In this document: piece after piece, positions 1-7,838 of the stretch
Position numbering within the stretch: the first letter of the stretch is position 1
How the letters are laid out: each line of letters begins with the position of its first letter
DNA from: Micavibrio sp. UBA6145
GTDB lineage: Bacteria; Pseudomonadota; Alphaproteobacteria; Micavibrionales; UBA1664
DNA length: 33,050 nt
Assembly: GCA_002423205.1 (NCBI GenBank)
Contig: DIUZ01000005.1
Span: 2,434-35,483, forward strand
Direction of reading: 5' to 3'
Notes under the pieces: generated by a model
The model's input: only the letters and a program-made list of their open reading frames with translations
The model's database searches: none
What the model was told of the DNA's origin: nothing
Translations under genes and position numbers: made by a program

Positions 1-459
1 ATCCATGCCGATGCCATGCCCGGCACCAGCGCCGCCAAGGGCGCATCCTTCTATACATTGTCAGACCAGGCATCGGATGCGCAGACCGCGCGTCTGGCCG
101 CGCGTGAAAACCAGGCCGACCTGCTGGCCGGTATCCAGCTACCCTCGCAGGACAAGGAAGTCGCAACGATTCTGATTGATCTGGCCATGCGCGAGACCAC
201 GACCCAGTCCAAACGCGTCTCATCGCTGCTGATTACCGCCTTTAAAAAAGCGGATATGCCGCTGGTCCCCGGCCCCGATCGTCACGCCGGTTTTATGGTA
301 CTCAAAGCCCCGGATGTACCATCGGTTCTGGTGGAGCTCGGTTTCCTATCCACCCCCGGCGAGGCGCGCAAACTGGACGATTCTGGTTACCGCAAGGATC
401 TGGCCCGCACCCTCGCCGACGGTATCGACACCTGGTTCAAGACCCGTCGGAATCCATAA
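1..459 (+). CDS. N-acetylmuramoyl-L-alanine amidase, C-terminal part (5' end outside window)
   Basis: This is the C-terminal part of a zinc-dependent Amidase_3 (AmiA/B/C type) enzyme, which cleaves the amide bond between MurNAc and the stem peptide in the periplasm during cell separation. The reading frame is open from base 1, so the start lies before the window; the ATG at 16 is internal. The first residues read IHADAMPG, matching the conserved 'SIHAD' zinc-ligand histidine segment. Next come the usual 'GASFYTLS' and 'LAARENQADLLAG' segments. Near the end, VLVELGFLS carries the conserved catalytic glutamate. The N-terminal signal and any AMIN domain cannot be seen. No terminator is obvious right after the stop. 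The family call is firm; which paralogue it is cannot be decided. Confidence 0.93.
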   Translation: MHADAMPGTSAAKGASFYTLSDQASDAQTARLAARENQADLLAGIQLPSQDKEVATILIDLAMRETTTQSKRVSSLLITAFKKADMPLVPGPDRHAGFMVLKAPDVPSVLVELGFLSTPGEARKLDDSGYRKDLARTLADGIDTWFKTRRNP

Positions 460-626
460 TTGAGGCATTTTCGCCACAATGCCAACATCACTTTTCCCCA
501 TATTTTCTAAACCCGCGACGTCGGGGGGTCTTTACAAGAAAGCACCATGCAGTTAGTTTGATTCCGGTTGTCTGGATTATAAAACCCTGACAGTTCAAAC
601 GTTTGACACTAGCAAAGGTAATTAAC

Positions 627-812
627 ATGAAAAAAATCATCGCGCTCGTGGCTGTTGTTGCCACCGCCGGTCTGCTCGCTGCTTGCCAGCCGGGCAAACC
701 GATCAACGCCACCGGTTACGAAGGTCACTCGACCTCAGCTTCGAAAAAAGCTGGTTCGAAAACCACCGCTCCGGCTGCCGACAAATCGGGCCGCACGTTC
801 AAAGCTCAGTAA
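627..812 (+). CDS. Small lipoprotein, 61 aa, function unknown
   Basis: A 61-residue secreted lipoprotein. Residues 1-21 form a lipoprotein signal peptide (MKKIIALVAVVATAGLLAAC) with a LLAAC lipobox, so Cys20 should be lipidated after signal peptidase II cleavage. The mature part is about 42 residues, rich in Ser, Thr, Lys and Ala, and contains no recognisable domain. It resembles entericidin-like small lipoproteins only in size and composition. I chose ATG 627 because AAAGG at 614-618 sits 8 bases upstream and the signal peptide starts exactly there. The gene has a strong terminator at 842 and an AT-rich -10-like TATAAA at 578-583 without a good -35 partner, so it is probably its own transcription unit. 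Function unknown. Confidence 0.82.
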   Translation: MKKIIALVAVVATAGLLAACQPGKPINATGYEGHSTSASKKAGSKTTAPAADKSGRTFKAQ

Positions 813-841
813 TTTCTGAGCGCTCGAACGAGCAAAAGATT

Positions 842-875
842 AAACCGCTGTCCTTCATGGTCAGCGGTTTTTTCT
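842..875 (+). terminator. Rho-independent terminator after the small lipoprotein gene
   Basis: A 9-base-pair perfect stem (AAACCGCTG at 842-850 with CAGCGGTTT at 862-870) is followed by a run of T. It lies 30 bases after the lipoprotein stop and isolates that gene from the ABC ATPase downstream. Confidence 0.85.
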
Positions 876-927
876 TATCCCGCACACGGACTGTTCTTTT
901 ATCTCACGCAGCGTATATGGTGATCCT

Positions 928-1860
928 ATGATGCAAAACGCTCTCGAATTTCGCTCCCTGATCAAGACCTACAAAGGCAACAAGAAGTCGCCGGAAAAAC
1001 GCGCGCTCCAGGGCATCGACCTTGCCATTCCGCGCGGATCGCTCTTTGGCCTGCTCGGCCCCAACGGCGCGGGTAAATCCACGCTCATCAATATTCTGGC
1101 CGGTCTTGTTACCAAGACATCGGGCACCGCGACCGTCTGGGGCTATGACCTCGACGTCGATCCGCGCGCCGTACGCTCAAGCATCGGCGTCGTCCCGCAG
1201 GAAATCAATTTCGACCCGTTTTTCACACCGATCCAGATCCTTGATATTCAGGCCGGCCTGTACGGCGTGCCCGCGTCAGAGCGTAAAAGCATGGAGCTGC
1301 TGGACCTTGTCGGCCTGGCAGACAAGGCGCACGCGTACACGCGCCAGTTGTCCGGCGGCATGCGCCGCCGCCTGATGGTTGCCAAGGCCATGGTTCATAC
1401 CCCGCCCATCCTGATTCTTGATGAGCCCACCGCCGGTGTCGATGTTGAACTGCGCAAGCAGCTCTGGGAAAACGTCCGCGCACTGAATGACGCGGGCACC
1501 ACGATCATCCTGACCACGCATTATCTGGAAGAAGCCGAAGAGCTGTGCGACCGCATCGCCATCATCAATAACGGCCAGATTGTCACCAACCAGCCCAAGG
1601 ACCAGTTGCTGGGACATATCGAAAGCAAGGACATCTGTTTCCAGGTCGACCGCGATCTCGCGTCCCTGCCAGGTACCTTAAAAACCTTCAACGCGCGCCT
1701 CACCAGCCCGCGCAATGTCGTCATCACCTACAGCCCCAAAGACGTAAAGGTGGAGGCATTGATCGCCGCCGTCACGTCCGCTGGGCTGGGCATTGCCGAT
1801 ATCTCAACCAAGAGCCCCGATCTGGAGGATATTTTCCTTCAGTTGACCAAAGCCGCCTAG
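928..1860 (+). CDS. ABC transporter ATP-binding protein (ABC-2 / YadG-like), 310 aa
   Basis: The ATPase subunit of an ABC-2-type exporter, family close to YadG/CcmA. It would bind a membrane permease at the inner membrane and hydrolyse ATP. The protein shows Walker A GPNGAGKST (residues 44-52), signature LSGGM (141-145), Walker B ILILDEP (161-167) and the switch histidine in TTHYLEEAE. The C-terminal 90 residues are the extra domain common to this branch. Two ATGs are adjacent (928 and 931); neither has a strong ribosome site. There is no permease gene beside it: leuA lies downstream behind a terminator. The partner must be encoded elsewhere. The substrate cannot be inferred. Confidence 0.92.
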   Translation: MMQNALEFRSLIKTYKGNKKSPEKRALQGIDLAIPRGSLFGLLGPNGAGKSTLINILAGLVTKTSGTATVWGYDLDVDPRAVRSSIGVVPQEINFDPFFTPIQILDIQAGLYGVPASERKSMELLDLVGLADKAHAYTRQLSGGMRRRLMVAKAMVHTPPILILDEPTAGVDVELRKQLWENVRALNDAGTTIILTTHYLEEAEELCDRIAIINNGQIVTNQPKDQLLGHIESKDICFQVDRDLASLPGTLKTFNARLTSPRNVVITYSPKDVKVEALIAAVTSAGLGIADISTKSPDLEDIFLQLTKAA

Positions 1861-1914
1861 GCGTGCTTTTCTAGGGGCATGATGATGTCCATCCGGACCC
1901 TCCTTCGACTTATG

Positions 1915-1945
1915 AACCCCTAAGCGCCACGCTTCAGGGGTTTTC
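1915..1945 (+). terminator. Terminator after the ABC ATPase gene
   Basis: AACCCCTAAGC at 1915-1925 pairs with GCTTCAGGGGTT at 1931-1942 with one bulged base, followed by TTTT. It separates the ABC ATPase gene from leuA. Confidence 0.75.
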
Positions 1946-2004
1946 GCCGTACGCGGCACATCTATTCATACATTCCTATTATCTACATTCGAAGGACGAC
2001 ACCC

Positions 2005-3600
2005 ATGTCATCGCTGATTGACGAAATTAAAAAAGACAACGCCCGCATCGTGATTTTCGACACCACCCTGCGCGACGGCGAACAATCCCCCGGCTGCTCC
2101 ATGAATCTGGAGGAAAAACTCAAAATGGCCGAGATACTGGAAACCATGGGCGTCGACGTCATCGAAGCGGGTTTCCCCATCGCATCCCCCGGCGATTTCG
2201 AAGCGGTGCAGGAAATTTCCAAACGTTCCAAAAACGCCGTCATCGCGGGCCTGTCGCGCGCCGTGCAAAAAGATCTGGATGCCGCCATCGCAGCCGTAAA
2301 ACCGGCCAAGCGCCAGCGCATTCATACATTTATCTCCACCAGCCCCCTGCACATGAAATACAAATTGCAGAAAGAGCCGCATCAGGTGCTGGAGGCGATC
2401 CAGTATTCGGTATCTTACGCCCGCAACGCCGTCGAAGACGTCGAATGGTCCGCCGAAGACGGCTCGCGCACGGAACATGATTTTCTGTGCCGCTGCGTTG
2501 AAACCGCCATCAATGCCGGTGCCACCACCATCAACATCCCCGACACGGTCGGTTACGCGGTGCCAAGCGAATACGGCGACCTGATCCGCATGTTGTTCAA
2601 CCGTGTGCCGAATATCGGCAAGGCGATTATCTCCGTGCACTGCCACGACGATCTGGGGCTGGCGGTCGCCAACTCACTCGCCGGAATCGAGGCCGGCGCA
2701 CGCCAGATTGAATGCACCATCAACGGCATTGGCGAGCGCGCCGGTAACGCCGCATTGGAAGAAGTGGTCATGGCCCTGCGCACCCGCACCGACCGCATGC
2801 CCTTTACCAATAAAATTGAAACCACGCACATCACCCGCGCGTCGCGCACGCTTTCGGCAATCACCGGTATGCCGGTACAGCACAACAAGGCGATTGTCGG
2901 TGCCAACGCATTTGCGCATGAATCGGGCATCCATCAGGACGGCATGCTGAAAAATGCGCAGACCTACGAAATCATGACACCGGAATCGGTTGGCGTAACA
3001 CAGTCCAACCTTGTGCTCGGCAAACATTCCGGCCGCCACGCGTTTAAGAAAAAACTCGAGGATCTGGGCTACGTTCTGACTGACGCCGATCTGGATGAAG
3101 CCTTCGCGCGCTTCAAAGTCCTGGCCGACCGCAAGAAAGAAGTTTTCGACGAAGATCTGGTCGCCGTGGTTGATCAGGAAATCGCAACCGCTAACGACCG
3201 CATCGAACTGGTGGAAATGAATGTCACATCATCCACCACCGGACCGCAGCGCGCAACGCTGACCCTGTCGGTGGACGGCATACAAAAAACCGCCAATGTC
3301 GAAGGCAACGGCGCGATTGATGCCATCTTTAAAGGCATCGCGCAGATCGTCCCGCACGAAAACGCGGCGCTGTCCCTGTTCAACATCCACGCCATCACCG
3401 GTGGCACGGATGCACAGGCCGAAGTCACCGTGCGTCTGGAAGAAGACGGCAAGACCGTCAACGGCCAGGGATCGGATACCGACACCATCGTTGCCGCCTG
3501 CCGCGCCTATATTCATGCGCTCAACAAACTGATGCTTAAACGCACACGCCAACGTCCTGAAGACGTCGTGACCACGAAGAACCGTATCGCATCGATCTGA
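2005..3600 (+). CDS. leuA: 2-isopropylmalate synthase, 531 aa
   Basis: Catalyses the first committed step of leucine synthesis: acetyl-CoA plus 2-ketoisovalerate gives 2-isopropylmalate. The N-terminal TIM barrel has FDTTLRDGEQSPG (residues 18-30, with catalytic Arg23 and metal-ligand Asp24) and HCHDDLG (212-218, metal-binding histidines). NGIGERAGNAALEEV and AHESGIHQDGML follow. The C-terminal third, from about residue 390, is the LeuA regulatory domain that usually binds leucine for feedback inhibition. The length is typical of the long bacterial (type 1) form. The start is set by AAGGA at 1992-1996, 8 bases before the ATG. The gene stands alone, with a terminator before it and an inverted repeat after it. 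I see no leader peptide with leucine codons upstream, so attenuation is not supported here. Confidence 0.97.
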   Translation: MSSLIDEIKKDNARIVIFDTTLRDGEQSPGCSMNLEEKLKMAEILETMGVDVIEAGFPIASPGDFEAVQEISKRSKNAVIAGLSRAVQKDLDAAIAAVKPAKRQRIHTFISTSPLHMKYKLQKEPHQVLEAIQYSVSYARNAVEDVEWSAEDGSRTEHDFLCRCVETAINAGATTINIPDTVGYAVPSEYGDLIRMLFNRVPNIGKAIISVHCHDDLGLAVANSLAGIEAGARQIECTINGIGERAGNAALEEVVMALRTRTDRMPFTNKIETTHITRASRTLSAITGMPVQHNKAIVGANAFAHESGIHQDGMLKNAQTYEIMTPESVGVTQSNLVLGKHSGRHAFKKKLEDLGYVLTDADLDEAFARFKVLADRKKEVFDEDLVAVVDQEIATANDRIELVEMNVTSSTTGPQRATLTLSVDGIQKTANVEGNGAIDAIFKGIAQIVPHENAALSLFNIHAITGGTDAQAEVTVRLEEDGKTVNGQGSDTDTIVAACRAYIHALNKLMLKRTRQRPEDVVTTKNRIASI

Positions 3601-3620
3601 TTGTCTTGCTTTGAAGCTTT

Positions 3621-3656
3621 GCAAAACGGTGACGATGAAAATTGTCACCGCTTTGC
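3621..3656 (+). repeat. Inverted repeat after leuA, possible terminator without a T-run
   Basis: GCAAAACGGTGAC (3621-3633) pairs with GTCACCGCTTTGC (3644-3656) with a single mismatch, leaving a 10-base loop. The following bases are AATTATAT rather than a T-run, so it may act as an atypical terminator, an RNA 3'-end protector or a protein site. Confidence 0.6.
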
Positions 3657-3849
3657 AATTATATCGTCATGCGCATGTAACGGATGCGGGCCTATAATTA
3701 AGAAGAGTTCTGGAAAAAAGAATATTCATAATTAGATTTAACATATTGAAAATAAAGCACTTTTAACCTTTTCTTCATATGGATTTCGTTTACTTTAGTT
3801 AACAGCAACATACGCCCTTAATCGTATTTATTCGCCAGCCGGAGAATCC

Positions 3850-6015
3850 ATGGCCTTCCTGTCAAACGTCAAAATTTCTAAAAAACTTCCCGCCATCATG
3901 ATCACGCTCGTTCTTGCGAACGCGGCGCTCCTGCTGTGCATAAGCGGTTACCTGACCTACAAAAAGCAAGTCCGCGCGGCGGAAGAATCCATGACCAGCG
4001 TTGTCGACGGCACCACCGACAAGATTGACGTTTATTTGTCCTCCATCACCGACGACATCGAAACGCTGCCTAATAATCCCGCCGTTCTGGATGCGCTGGC
4101 CGCTTTCCAAAATGGCTGGTCGGAAATAGCGCAGACGGCGACCCCGACCCAGGCCCTTCAAAAACTCTACATCAATGACAACCCGAACCCGACCGGCAAG
4201 AAAGAAGAACTCGATTTCGCGCCAGATGGATCGTCCTACAGCGCGGCGCACGCCAAATACCACCCATGGTTCCGCGAATTCCTTCGCCAGCGCGGCTATT
4301 ACGACATTTTCCTGTTCGATGCGAACGGCAACCTTGTTTACACAGTGTTCAAGGAACTCGATTACGCAACGAACCTTGAATCGGGTCAGTGGAAAGACAG
4401 CGATCTCGGCATAATGTTCCGGGAGGTCAAGGCAAACGCACAGCAGGGCAAAAAAGAAGACATTGTCTTCAAAGACTTCAAACCCTACGCCCCGAGCGCC
4501 AACGCTCCCGCAAGTTTTATCGGTGCTCCGATCTTCCGGGGCGGCACCTTTGTCGGCGTCATGGCCTTCCAGATGCCGGTTGAACGCATTAACACCCTGA
4601 TGCAGCCGGACGAAAGACTGCCCGACCAAACCGAAATGCATCTCATTGGTAATGACCAGTTGCTGCGTAATAACCCCCGCGGCACGGACCTGAGCGTTAT
4701 CCTTCAGAAGAAACTGGAAACACCGGATGCGGCACTCGTGATGCAGGGCAAGGAAGGTTACACCGAGTTCGAAGACGAACTGGGTTATGACGTGATCTCA
4801 GTCTACCGCCCCTATGAATTCCACGGCGTCAAATACGGCATCACCATGCATTACCCCATGACCTTCGTGACCGGCCCTATCAAAAAATCGCTGGAGACCA
4901 CAAGTCTGATAGCGCTCGCATCCGTGGCAGTCATTGCCTTCATCTCGCTGTTGTTCGCGCGCAGCCTGACGAACCCCATCACTGCACTGCAAAAAGTGAT
5001 GGCGGAACTGGCCGGTGGCAACAATGCCGTAGCCATTCCCGGCACAACCCGCGGCGATGAAATCGGTGATATGGCCAAAACCGTGGAAGTCTTCAAGGAA
5101 AACGCCATCCAGATCGAAGCATTGAACGCATCCCAGGCCGAGCAGAAACGCCGCGCCGAGGAAGAAAAACGCGCCACCATGCATAAACTGGCCAGCGATT
5201 TCGACAACCGCGTGGGTGGGGTCATCCGCACACTGACGTCGGCTGCCGAAAGCATGACCATGACCGCGCAGCAGATGAAGCACGCTTCCGACCAGAACGC
5301 GCAGATCAGCTCGATGGTTGCCGCCGGTGCAACCCAGGCCGACAGCAACGTTCAGACCGTGGCTTCGGCGGCGGAAGAACTGGCTGCCTCGTCTTCGGAA
5401 ATCGCACGCCAGATCGACTCGGTCGCCAAGAAGGCCAACCTGGCTGCCAACGACGCGCAGGCCACAAGCGCATCGGTACAGGAACTGGTGACGCTGGCCG
5501 AAAGCATCGGCGAAGTCATCGGCACCATTAAAGACATCGCCGACCAGACCAATCTTCTGGCCCTCAACGCCACGATCGAAGCAGCCCGCGCGGGTGAAGC
5601 CGGCAAAGGTTTCGCTGTCGTCGCCGACGAGGTCAAAAAACTGGCCAGCGAAACCGGCCAGAAAACGGAAGAGATCGACCAGCGCGTTTCCCGCATTCAG
5701 GAAGCGATCCGCCAGTCCGTCACCGCCATGCAGAAGATCATCGACAATGTGAGCCAGATCGACTCTGCCACCACGTCTGTTGCCGGCGCTGTGGAAGAAC
5801 AGAACGCCGCGACCGCCGAGATCGGCCGCAACGTCACCGAAGCCAGCACCGGTACACAGCAGGTTTCAACATCCATCGTGCAGGTTCAGCAAAACGCCGC
5901 CGAAACCGGCCAGTCGGCCACTATGGTTCTCTCGGCTGCCAGCGACCTGAAGGACCAGTCGGAATTGCTGCAAAAAGAAGTGGCCAATTTCCTGTCGGAA
6001 ATCCGCGCCGCGTAA
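3850..6015 (+). CDS. Methyl-accepting chemotaxis protein, 721 aa
   Basis: An inner-membrane chemoreceptor that would signal through CheW/CheA. TM1 is at about residues 14-34. A large periplasmic sensor region of about 315 residues follows, compatible with a double Cache (dCACHE) fold. TM2 is at about 350-370, HAMP at about 371-425, and then a long helical signalling domain. The conserved hairpin tip IADQTNLLALNATIEAARAG, followed by GKGFAVVADEVKKLA, lies at about 563-595. There is no C-terminal NWETF-like pentapeptide, so CheR recruitment through such a tether is not expected. GGAG at 3841-3844 is 5 bases upstream of the ATG. About 190 AT-rich bases precede it, and no che or flagellar genes are nearby, so it is an orphan receptor. 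The ligand is unknown. Confidence 0.95.
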   Translation: MAFLSNVKISKKLPAIMITLVLANAALLLCISGYLTYKKQVRAAEESMTSVVDGTTDKIDVYLSSITDDIETLPNNPAVLDALAAFQNGWSEIAQTATPTQALQKLYINDNPNPTGKKEELDFAPDGSSYSAAHAKYHPWFREFLRQRGYYDIFLFDANGNLVYTVFKELDYATNLESGQWKDSDLGIMFREVKANAQQGKKEDIVFKDFKPYAPSANAPASFIGAPIFRGGTFVGVMAFQMPVERINTLMQPDERLPDQTEMHLIGNDQLLRNNPRGTDLSVILQKKLETPDAALVMQGKEGYTEFEDELGYDVISVYRPYEFHGVKYGITMHYPMTFVTGPIKKSLETTSLIALASVAVIAFISLLFARSLTNPITALQKVMAELAGGNNAVAIPGTTRGDEIGDMAKTVEVFKENAIQIEALNASQAEQKRRAEEEKRATMHKLASDFDNRVGGVIRTLTSAAESMTMTAQQMKHASDQNAQISSMVAAGATQADSNVQTVASAAEELAASSSEIARQIDSVAKKANLAANDAQATSASVQELVTLAESIGEVIGTIKDIADQTNLLALNATIEAARAGEAGKGFAVVADEVKKLASETGQKTEEIDQRVSRIQEAIRQSVTAMQKIIDNVSQIDSATTSVAGAVEEQNAATAEIGRNVTEASTGTQQVSTSIVQVQQNAAETGQSATMVLSAASDLKDQSELLQKEVANFLSEIRAA

Positions 6016-6041
6016 ACTTTTTTACAAAAAAATGAAAATAG

Positions 6042-6070
6042 ATGCCCGCCGCAATTTGGTGGGCATTTTA
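6042..6070 (+). terminator. Terminator after the chemoreceptor gene
   Basis: ATGCCCGCC (6042-6050) pairs with GGTGGGCAT (6058-6066), including one G-T pair, followed by TTTTA. It begins 26 bases after the MCP stop. Confidence 0.82.
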
Positions 6071-6239
6071 TTGACCCAGAAAAACGGCGGAAATCAGCCA
6101 TTTCAGGCCAAAAAAATTGCCTAAAATTGGATCTAAATTGCGTTGAAAATTTAAAACCCATTTACGAGGCCGGGGGCATACTGGACTTAACGATAAGAAA
6201 TTCAGCTCAAAGCGCGAAAGCAAACAGGGACAACAAAAA

Positions 6240-6569
6240 ATGATTAAGCTGGCTCTTCTCACTCTGGTTTCCGCAACCACCCTTACCAACGGCGCTACGC
6301 AGGCTTTCAATGCCGCCCAGATCGGCGTCGCGCAAACGATCAGCGTTTATACCGCTGCTGGCAAAATCTTCGACACAACCACCGACACGGCCGCCCTGAA
6401 CAAAGCCAATGCCAATCTGCAGGCCGCTGGCGCACAACTCGAAGGCTGGAGCGATTACTACGCGCAGACCGCGACCGCTGAAGCCGTCACCAAAAATAAC
6501 GAAGCGCACATGTACGCCGCCGGTGCCCAGCTCGAAGGCTGGAACGACTATTACGGCCAGACCAACTAA
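6240..6569 (+). CDS. Small protein with a duplicated AAGAQLEGW-DYY motif, 109 aa, unknown
   Basis: A 109-residue protein that I do not recognise. Residues 1-20 are mildly hydrophobic (MIKLALLTLVSATTLTNGAT) and could be a signal peptide ending near A22 or an N-terminal helix, but the call is weak. The C-terminal half contains the same 15-residue motif twice, 31 residues apart: AAGAQLEGWSDYYAQ at 62-76 and AAGAQLEGWNDYYGQ at 93-107. AGGGA at 6226-6230 is 9 bases before the ATG and supports the start. It has its own 170-base upstream region after the MCP terminator. Its 3' end faces the uracil-DNA glycosylase gene 12 bases away. The codons look like those of the neighbours. Function unknown; a repeat-based surface or binding protein is one possibility. 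Confidence 0.8.
   Translation: MIKLALLTLVSATTLTNGATQAFNAAQIGVAQTISVYTAAGKIFDTTTDTAALNKANANLQAAGAQLEGWSDYYAQTATAEAVTKNNEAHMYAAGAQLEGWNDYYGQTN
6423..6560 (+). repeat. Two copies of a 45-base coding repeat within the 109-aa protein gene
   Basis: Bases 6423-6467 and 6516-6560 encode 15-residue motifs that differ at only two positions (S/N and A/G). The DNA differs at several third positions (for example GCTGGC against GCCGGT), so the protein motif is better conserved than the DNA. That suggests an old duplication kept by selection. Confidence 0.85.
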
Positions 6570-6581
6570 TCGACGCCTGCA

Positions 6582-7220
6582 TTAACTGACCAGTGATTTG
6601 CACAGCCGAATAACGTCCCTGAACATTTCTTCCGTAAGCCTGCCTGTATTCGTGTTGTACCGCGACGTGTGGTACGTGTTCACCAGCTTCAGGCCATTCG
6701 GTAAATCATGCACGGCCCCGTGCCGGAATTTATAAGCCGATAGTTTCAGCCCAAATGTCCGCAGTGCGCTGTTATGCGCGACCGTCCCCTGCACCAGCAC
6801 GATTTTCAAGTTTTTCAGCGCCGCGATCTCACCCACCAGAAAGGGGCGGCAAGTGTGTTCTTCAACCGGCAGCGGCTTGTTGGCAGGCGGCACACAGCGC
6901 ACCGCATTGGTGATGCGGCAATTCACAAGCTCGAACCCGTCATCGGGGCGCGCCTTGTATTCACCCTTGGCGAAACCGAACTCTTTGAGCATGGGATACA
7001 GAAGCAAACCCGCCCAGTCGCCGGTAAACGGACGGCCCGAAAAATTGGCGCCCTTAAGGCCCGGCGCAAGACCGACAATCAGGAGCTGGCAGTCCAGCGG
7101 ACCGAATGACGGCACAGGGCCATTGAATTTATCGGGAAATTTGCGGCGCGCCTCCTCCCGGAACGCGACAAGGCGCGGGCACAGGGGGCAGTTATAATCA
7201 GGGGCAATCGGCTTGGCCAT
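6582..7220 (-). CDS. Uracil-DNA glycosylase, family 5 (UDGb)-like, 212 aa
   Basis: Removes uracil and related deaminated bases from DNA, starting base-excision repair in the cytoplasm. Motif 1 reads GLAPGLKGANFSGRPFTGD, the family-5 (UDGb) form with no catalytic Asp or Asn after GLAPG, unlike family 1. Cys11 and Cys14 (CPLC), together with RCVPP and HTCRP later, fit the four ligands of the 4Fe-4S cluster of families 4 and 5. VNTYHTSRYN near the C terminus matches the histidine-containing motif 2 position. I chose ATG 7220 (MAKPIAPDYN). A very good AGGAGG lies just upstream but only 2 bases from this ATG, which is unusually close. An upstream start at 7265 seems less likely. The gene diverges from rpoZ. 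Confidence 0.9.
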   Translation of the reverse strand: MAKPIAPDYNCPLCPRLVAFREEARRKFPDKFNGPVPSFGPLDCQLLIVGLAPGLKGANFSGRPFTGDWAGLLLYPMLKEFGFAKGEYKARPDDGFELVNCRITNAVRCVPPANKPLPVEEHTCRPFLVGEIAALKNLKIVLVQGTVAHNSALRTFGLKLSAYKFRHGAVHDLPNGLKLVNTYHTSRYNTNTGRLTEEMFRDVIRLCKSLVS

Positions 7221-7348
7221 GCCCTCCTTATGTCTCCAACCCCTTGATTTGTCTAGCCCCACCACGAAAAGGCTTGCAAGACATGGCCCGCTTCTTTAGA
7301 AAAGCCGTTAAATATACATCCAGCAGGGAAGCCCCCAAGGAACACAAC

Positions 7349-7753
7349 ATGGCACGCGTAACCGTTGAAGATTGCATCCTCGAAATCCCGAACCGTTTTG
7401 AACTGGTCATGGTCGCAGCCCAGCGCGCCCGTAAAATCGGCACCGGCGCGGCCCTGACCATTGATCGCGACAACGACAAGAACCCGGTTGTCGCCCTGCG
7501 CGAAATCGCTGAAAAAACCGTCAGCCAGGACGAACTGAAGGAAGACCTGACGGCTTCCTACCAGAAAGTTCACCTGAACGAAGACGACGAACCGAACCTG
7601 GCCGAACTGATGGACGCCGAGGAAAAAACCCTGGCCGACAACGCCCATCTGGGCATGGAAGGCGCCGATTCAGACTCCGATGACGAGGACGAAGAAGACG
7701 AAGCCGAGGCTGATGATCTGGAAACCCTCGCCGGCATCCCGGACGAAGAATAA
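7349..7753 (+). CDS. rpoZ: DNA-directed RNA polymerase omega subunit, 134 aa
   Basis: The omega subunit helps RNA polymerase assembly by chaperoning beta-prime, and often forms part of a ppGpp site. The N-terminal 65 residues match the family: MARVTVEDCILEIPNRFEL, then VMVAAQRARKIGTG, with a following ALREIAEKTV helix. The C terminus is long and strongly acidic: residues about 105-134 are nearly all Asp, Glu, Ser or Ala. That makes the protein longer than the 91-residue E. coli form, as is common in Alphaproteobacteria. AAGG at 7337-7340, 8 bases ahead, sets the start at ATG 7349 rather than the upstream in-frame ATG at 7283. It precedes rel, as in many Proteobacteria, but a terminator stands between them. 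Confidence 0.94.
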   Translation: MARVTVEDCILEIPNRFELVMVAAQRARKIGTGAALTIDRDNDKNPVVALREIAEKTVSQDELKEDLTASYQKVHLNEDDEPNLAELMDAEEKTLADNAHLGMEGADSDSDDEDEEDEAEADDLETLAGIPDEE

Positions 7754-7776
7754 CTGTTTCTTAACATATTGAATTT

Positions 7777-7816
7777 AAAAGGGCCTGTGGGAATTCTCCC
7801 CGGCCCTTTTGTTTTG
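7777..7816 (+). terminator. Terminator between rpoZ and rel
   Basis: AAAAGGGCC (7777-7785) pairs with GGCCCTTTT (7802-7810), with a further partial pairing in the loop, followed by GTTTT. It sits 24 bases after the rpoZ stop. Confidence 0.85.
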
Positions 7817-7838
7817 CGCTATAGTATTCGTGTAACCA

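Noticed and set aside
603..608. TTGACA just upstream of the small lipoprotein gene as a -35 box
   Set aside because: A -10 box at 17 bases would fall on the start codon at 627, leaving no room for the ribosome site that is clearly present.
683..931. An 82-codon plus-strand frame over the lipoprotein gene and its terminator
   Set aside because: It is out of frame with the lipoprotein, crosses the terminator hairpin and lacks a ribosome site.
3621..3656. A riboswitch or leader element for the chemoreceptor
   Set aside because: The structure is a single hairpin 194 bases before the next ATG, close to the leuA stop, and no known riboswitch consensus could be recognised.
3862..4641. A 259-codon minus-strand frame inside the chemoreceptor gene
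   Set aside because: It lies within the sensor region of the MCP on the opposite strand, with no ribosome site or recognisable domain.
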